Below are positions 40,528 to 41,124 of a stretch of 41,124 nucleotides of DNA, piece after piece. Positions within the stretch are counted from its first letter, which is position 1. Each line of letters starts with the position of its first letter. Under the pieces are notes generated by a model. It was given only the letters and a program-made list of their open reading frames with translations. It did not search any database and was not told the DNA's origin. Source of the DNA: Vicinamibacteria bacterium (GTDB taxonomy: Bacteria; Acidobacteriota; Vicinamibacteria; Fen-336); NCBI GenBank assembly GCA_023701125.1, contig JAMPXO010000035.1:1-41124 (forward strand), read 5' to 3'. Both the position numbers and the translations under genes were made by a program.

Positions 40528-41124
40528 TCAGGTCTCCAGCGTGAGCATCAGGTAGACGCCGACCGAGCCGAAGATCAGGTTCGGCGCCCACGCCGCGAGG
40601 AACGGCGGCAGCAGCGCGTTGTTGCCGAGCGCCTCGAACACGCCGAGGCAGGCCCAGTAGACGATCGCCACCACGATGCTGATGGCGACCCCGTGCAGCG
40701 CGCCGCGGCGGCCGACGACGAAGGCGTAAGGGATGCCGATCAGCGTCATCACCAGGCCGAGCGACGGGAAGGCCAGCTTGCGGTGCAACTGCACGCGCAG
40801 GCGGGTCACGTCGAGGCCCAGCGAGTCGAGCGAGTCGATGTACCGGGAGAGCGCGCCGAAGCCCATCGTGTCCGGCTCGCGGTCCTCGCGGCGGAAGTAC
40901 TGCGGCGGGTCGATCTGGGCCGTGCGCGCCTGCTCGAACTCGCGGAACGCGGCCTGCGGCAGGAACGTGCGCCGCCAGCCTCCGGTCAACTCGTAGACGC
41001 TGCCGTTCCACGACGCGCGACGCGCGTAGAAGCGGTCGGCCAGCAGCCACTGGCGTGGTTCGATGTCGTAGACGGCGAGGCCGTAGAGAGAAGCCTGGCC
41101 CCGCTCCTGGCCGTCGACGTAGTA
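40528..41124 (-). CDS. LptF/LptG-family LPS export permease, 5'-truncated by the window end
   Basis: Permease of the LptB2FG transporter, which extracts LPS from the inner membrane. The frame is open to the last base; the 198 residues present are the C-terminal half. They cover the end of the periplasmic jellyroll (YYVDGQERGQASLYGLAVYD, then WNGSVYELTGGWRRTF), the MGFGALSRYIDSLDSLG coupling segment, and three membrane helices with the motifs LHRKLAFPSLGLVMTLIGIP and AAWAPNLIFGSVGVYL. This resembles LptG more than LptF, but the N-terminus is needed to decide. It converges on the PHP gene with 31 nt between stops, and its partner permease should lie upstream, outside the window. Confidence 0.9.
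   Translation of the reverse strand, partial: YYVDGQERGQASLYGLAVYDIEPRQWLLADRFYARRASWNGSVYELTGGWRRTFLPQAAFREFEQARTAQIDPPQYFRREDREPDTMGFGALSRYIDSLDSLGLDVTRLRVQLHRKLAFPSLGLVMTLIGIPYAFVVGRRGALHGVAISIVVAIVYWACLGVFEALGNNALLPPFLAAWAPNLIFGSVGVYLMLTLET

Overview
The window is about 41 kb of very GC-rich bacterial chromosome that is almost entirely coding. Gene starts and stops frequently overlap (ATGA, TAATG, TGATG, GTGA). Nearly everything is on the plus strand; only rpsT and a 5'-truncated lptG/lptF-type gene are on the minus strand. The organism is a diderm with LPS: BamA, Skp, LpxA, LpxI, Lol, LptE and LptG components are all present. The mix of ClpC, LpxI, a TonB-type protein, a DUF4388 protein and a SpoIID-type envelope protein fits Acidobacteriota or a deltaproteobacterial-type lineage, with Acidobacteriota my preferred guess. 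There is no rRNA, tRNA, CRISPR array, insertion sequence or prophage, so the taxonomic call is inference from gene content only.

Layout. Positions 1-4305 hold the end of ribH, nusB, lysS and a lipoprotein-export permease with its ATPase (LolC/E-type and LolD). Positions 4321-9813 hold clpC, bamA and skp, ending in a strong terminator hairpin. Positions 9895-12888 hold a fused FabZ-LpxA protein, lpxI and a Gfo/Idh/MocA oxidoreductase, the early lipid A section. Positions 13008-17578 hold a TonB-type protein, a large SPOR-SpoIID-SLH mosaic protein, a DUF4388 protein and a possible 31-residue membrane peptide. Positions 17563-19652 hold miaA and deoB. Positions 19704-25014 are the classical yceD-rpmF-plsX-fabD-fabG-acpP-fabF block, without fabH. 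Positions 25046-29551 hold etfB, etfA, ETF-quinone oxidoreductase and a histone-deacetylase-fold hydrolase. Positions 29592-33744 hold leuS, lptE and holA, in the same order as in E. coli, facing rpsT tail to tail. Positions 34072-40496 hold murJ, a small outer-membrane beta-barrel, a XerC/D recombinase, metK followed by an excellent terminator, and an exported PHP-domain protein. The window ends with the lptG/F fragment on the minus strand.

How the genes fit together. Most of the window serves the envelope: outer-membrane protein assembly (BamA, Skp), lipoprotein and LPS transport (Lol, LptE, LptG), lipid A synthesis (FabZ-LpxA, LpxI), the lipid II flippase (MurJ), peptidoglycan-linked proteins (SpoIID/SPOR) and the acyl-chain supply (plsX-fab). 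Housekeeping genes for translation, SAM synthesis and electron transfer are interleaved.

The least explained signal is a two-hairpin module of about 73 bp that occurs twice in the same orientation: between acpP and fabF (23677-23749) and at the holA/rpsT junction (33627-33697). The copies have equal 25-nt loops in the first hairpin and three compensatory base-pair changes, so pairing seems to be what is conserved. Other notable points are the FabZ-LpxA fusion, the SPOR-SpoIID-SLH architecture, a canonical cUUCGg hairpin placed on the start region of the HDAC-like gene, and several genes whose -10 boxes lie so close to the start codon that leaderless or near-leaderless transcripts are likely.
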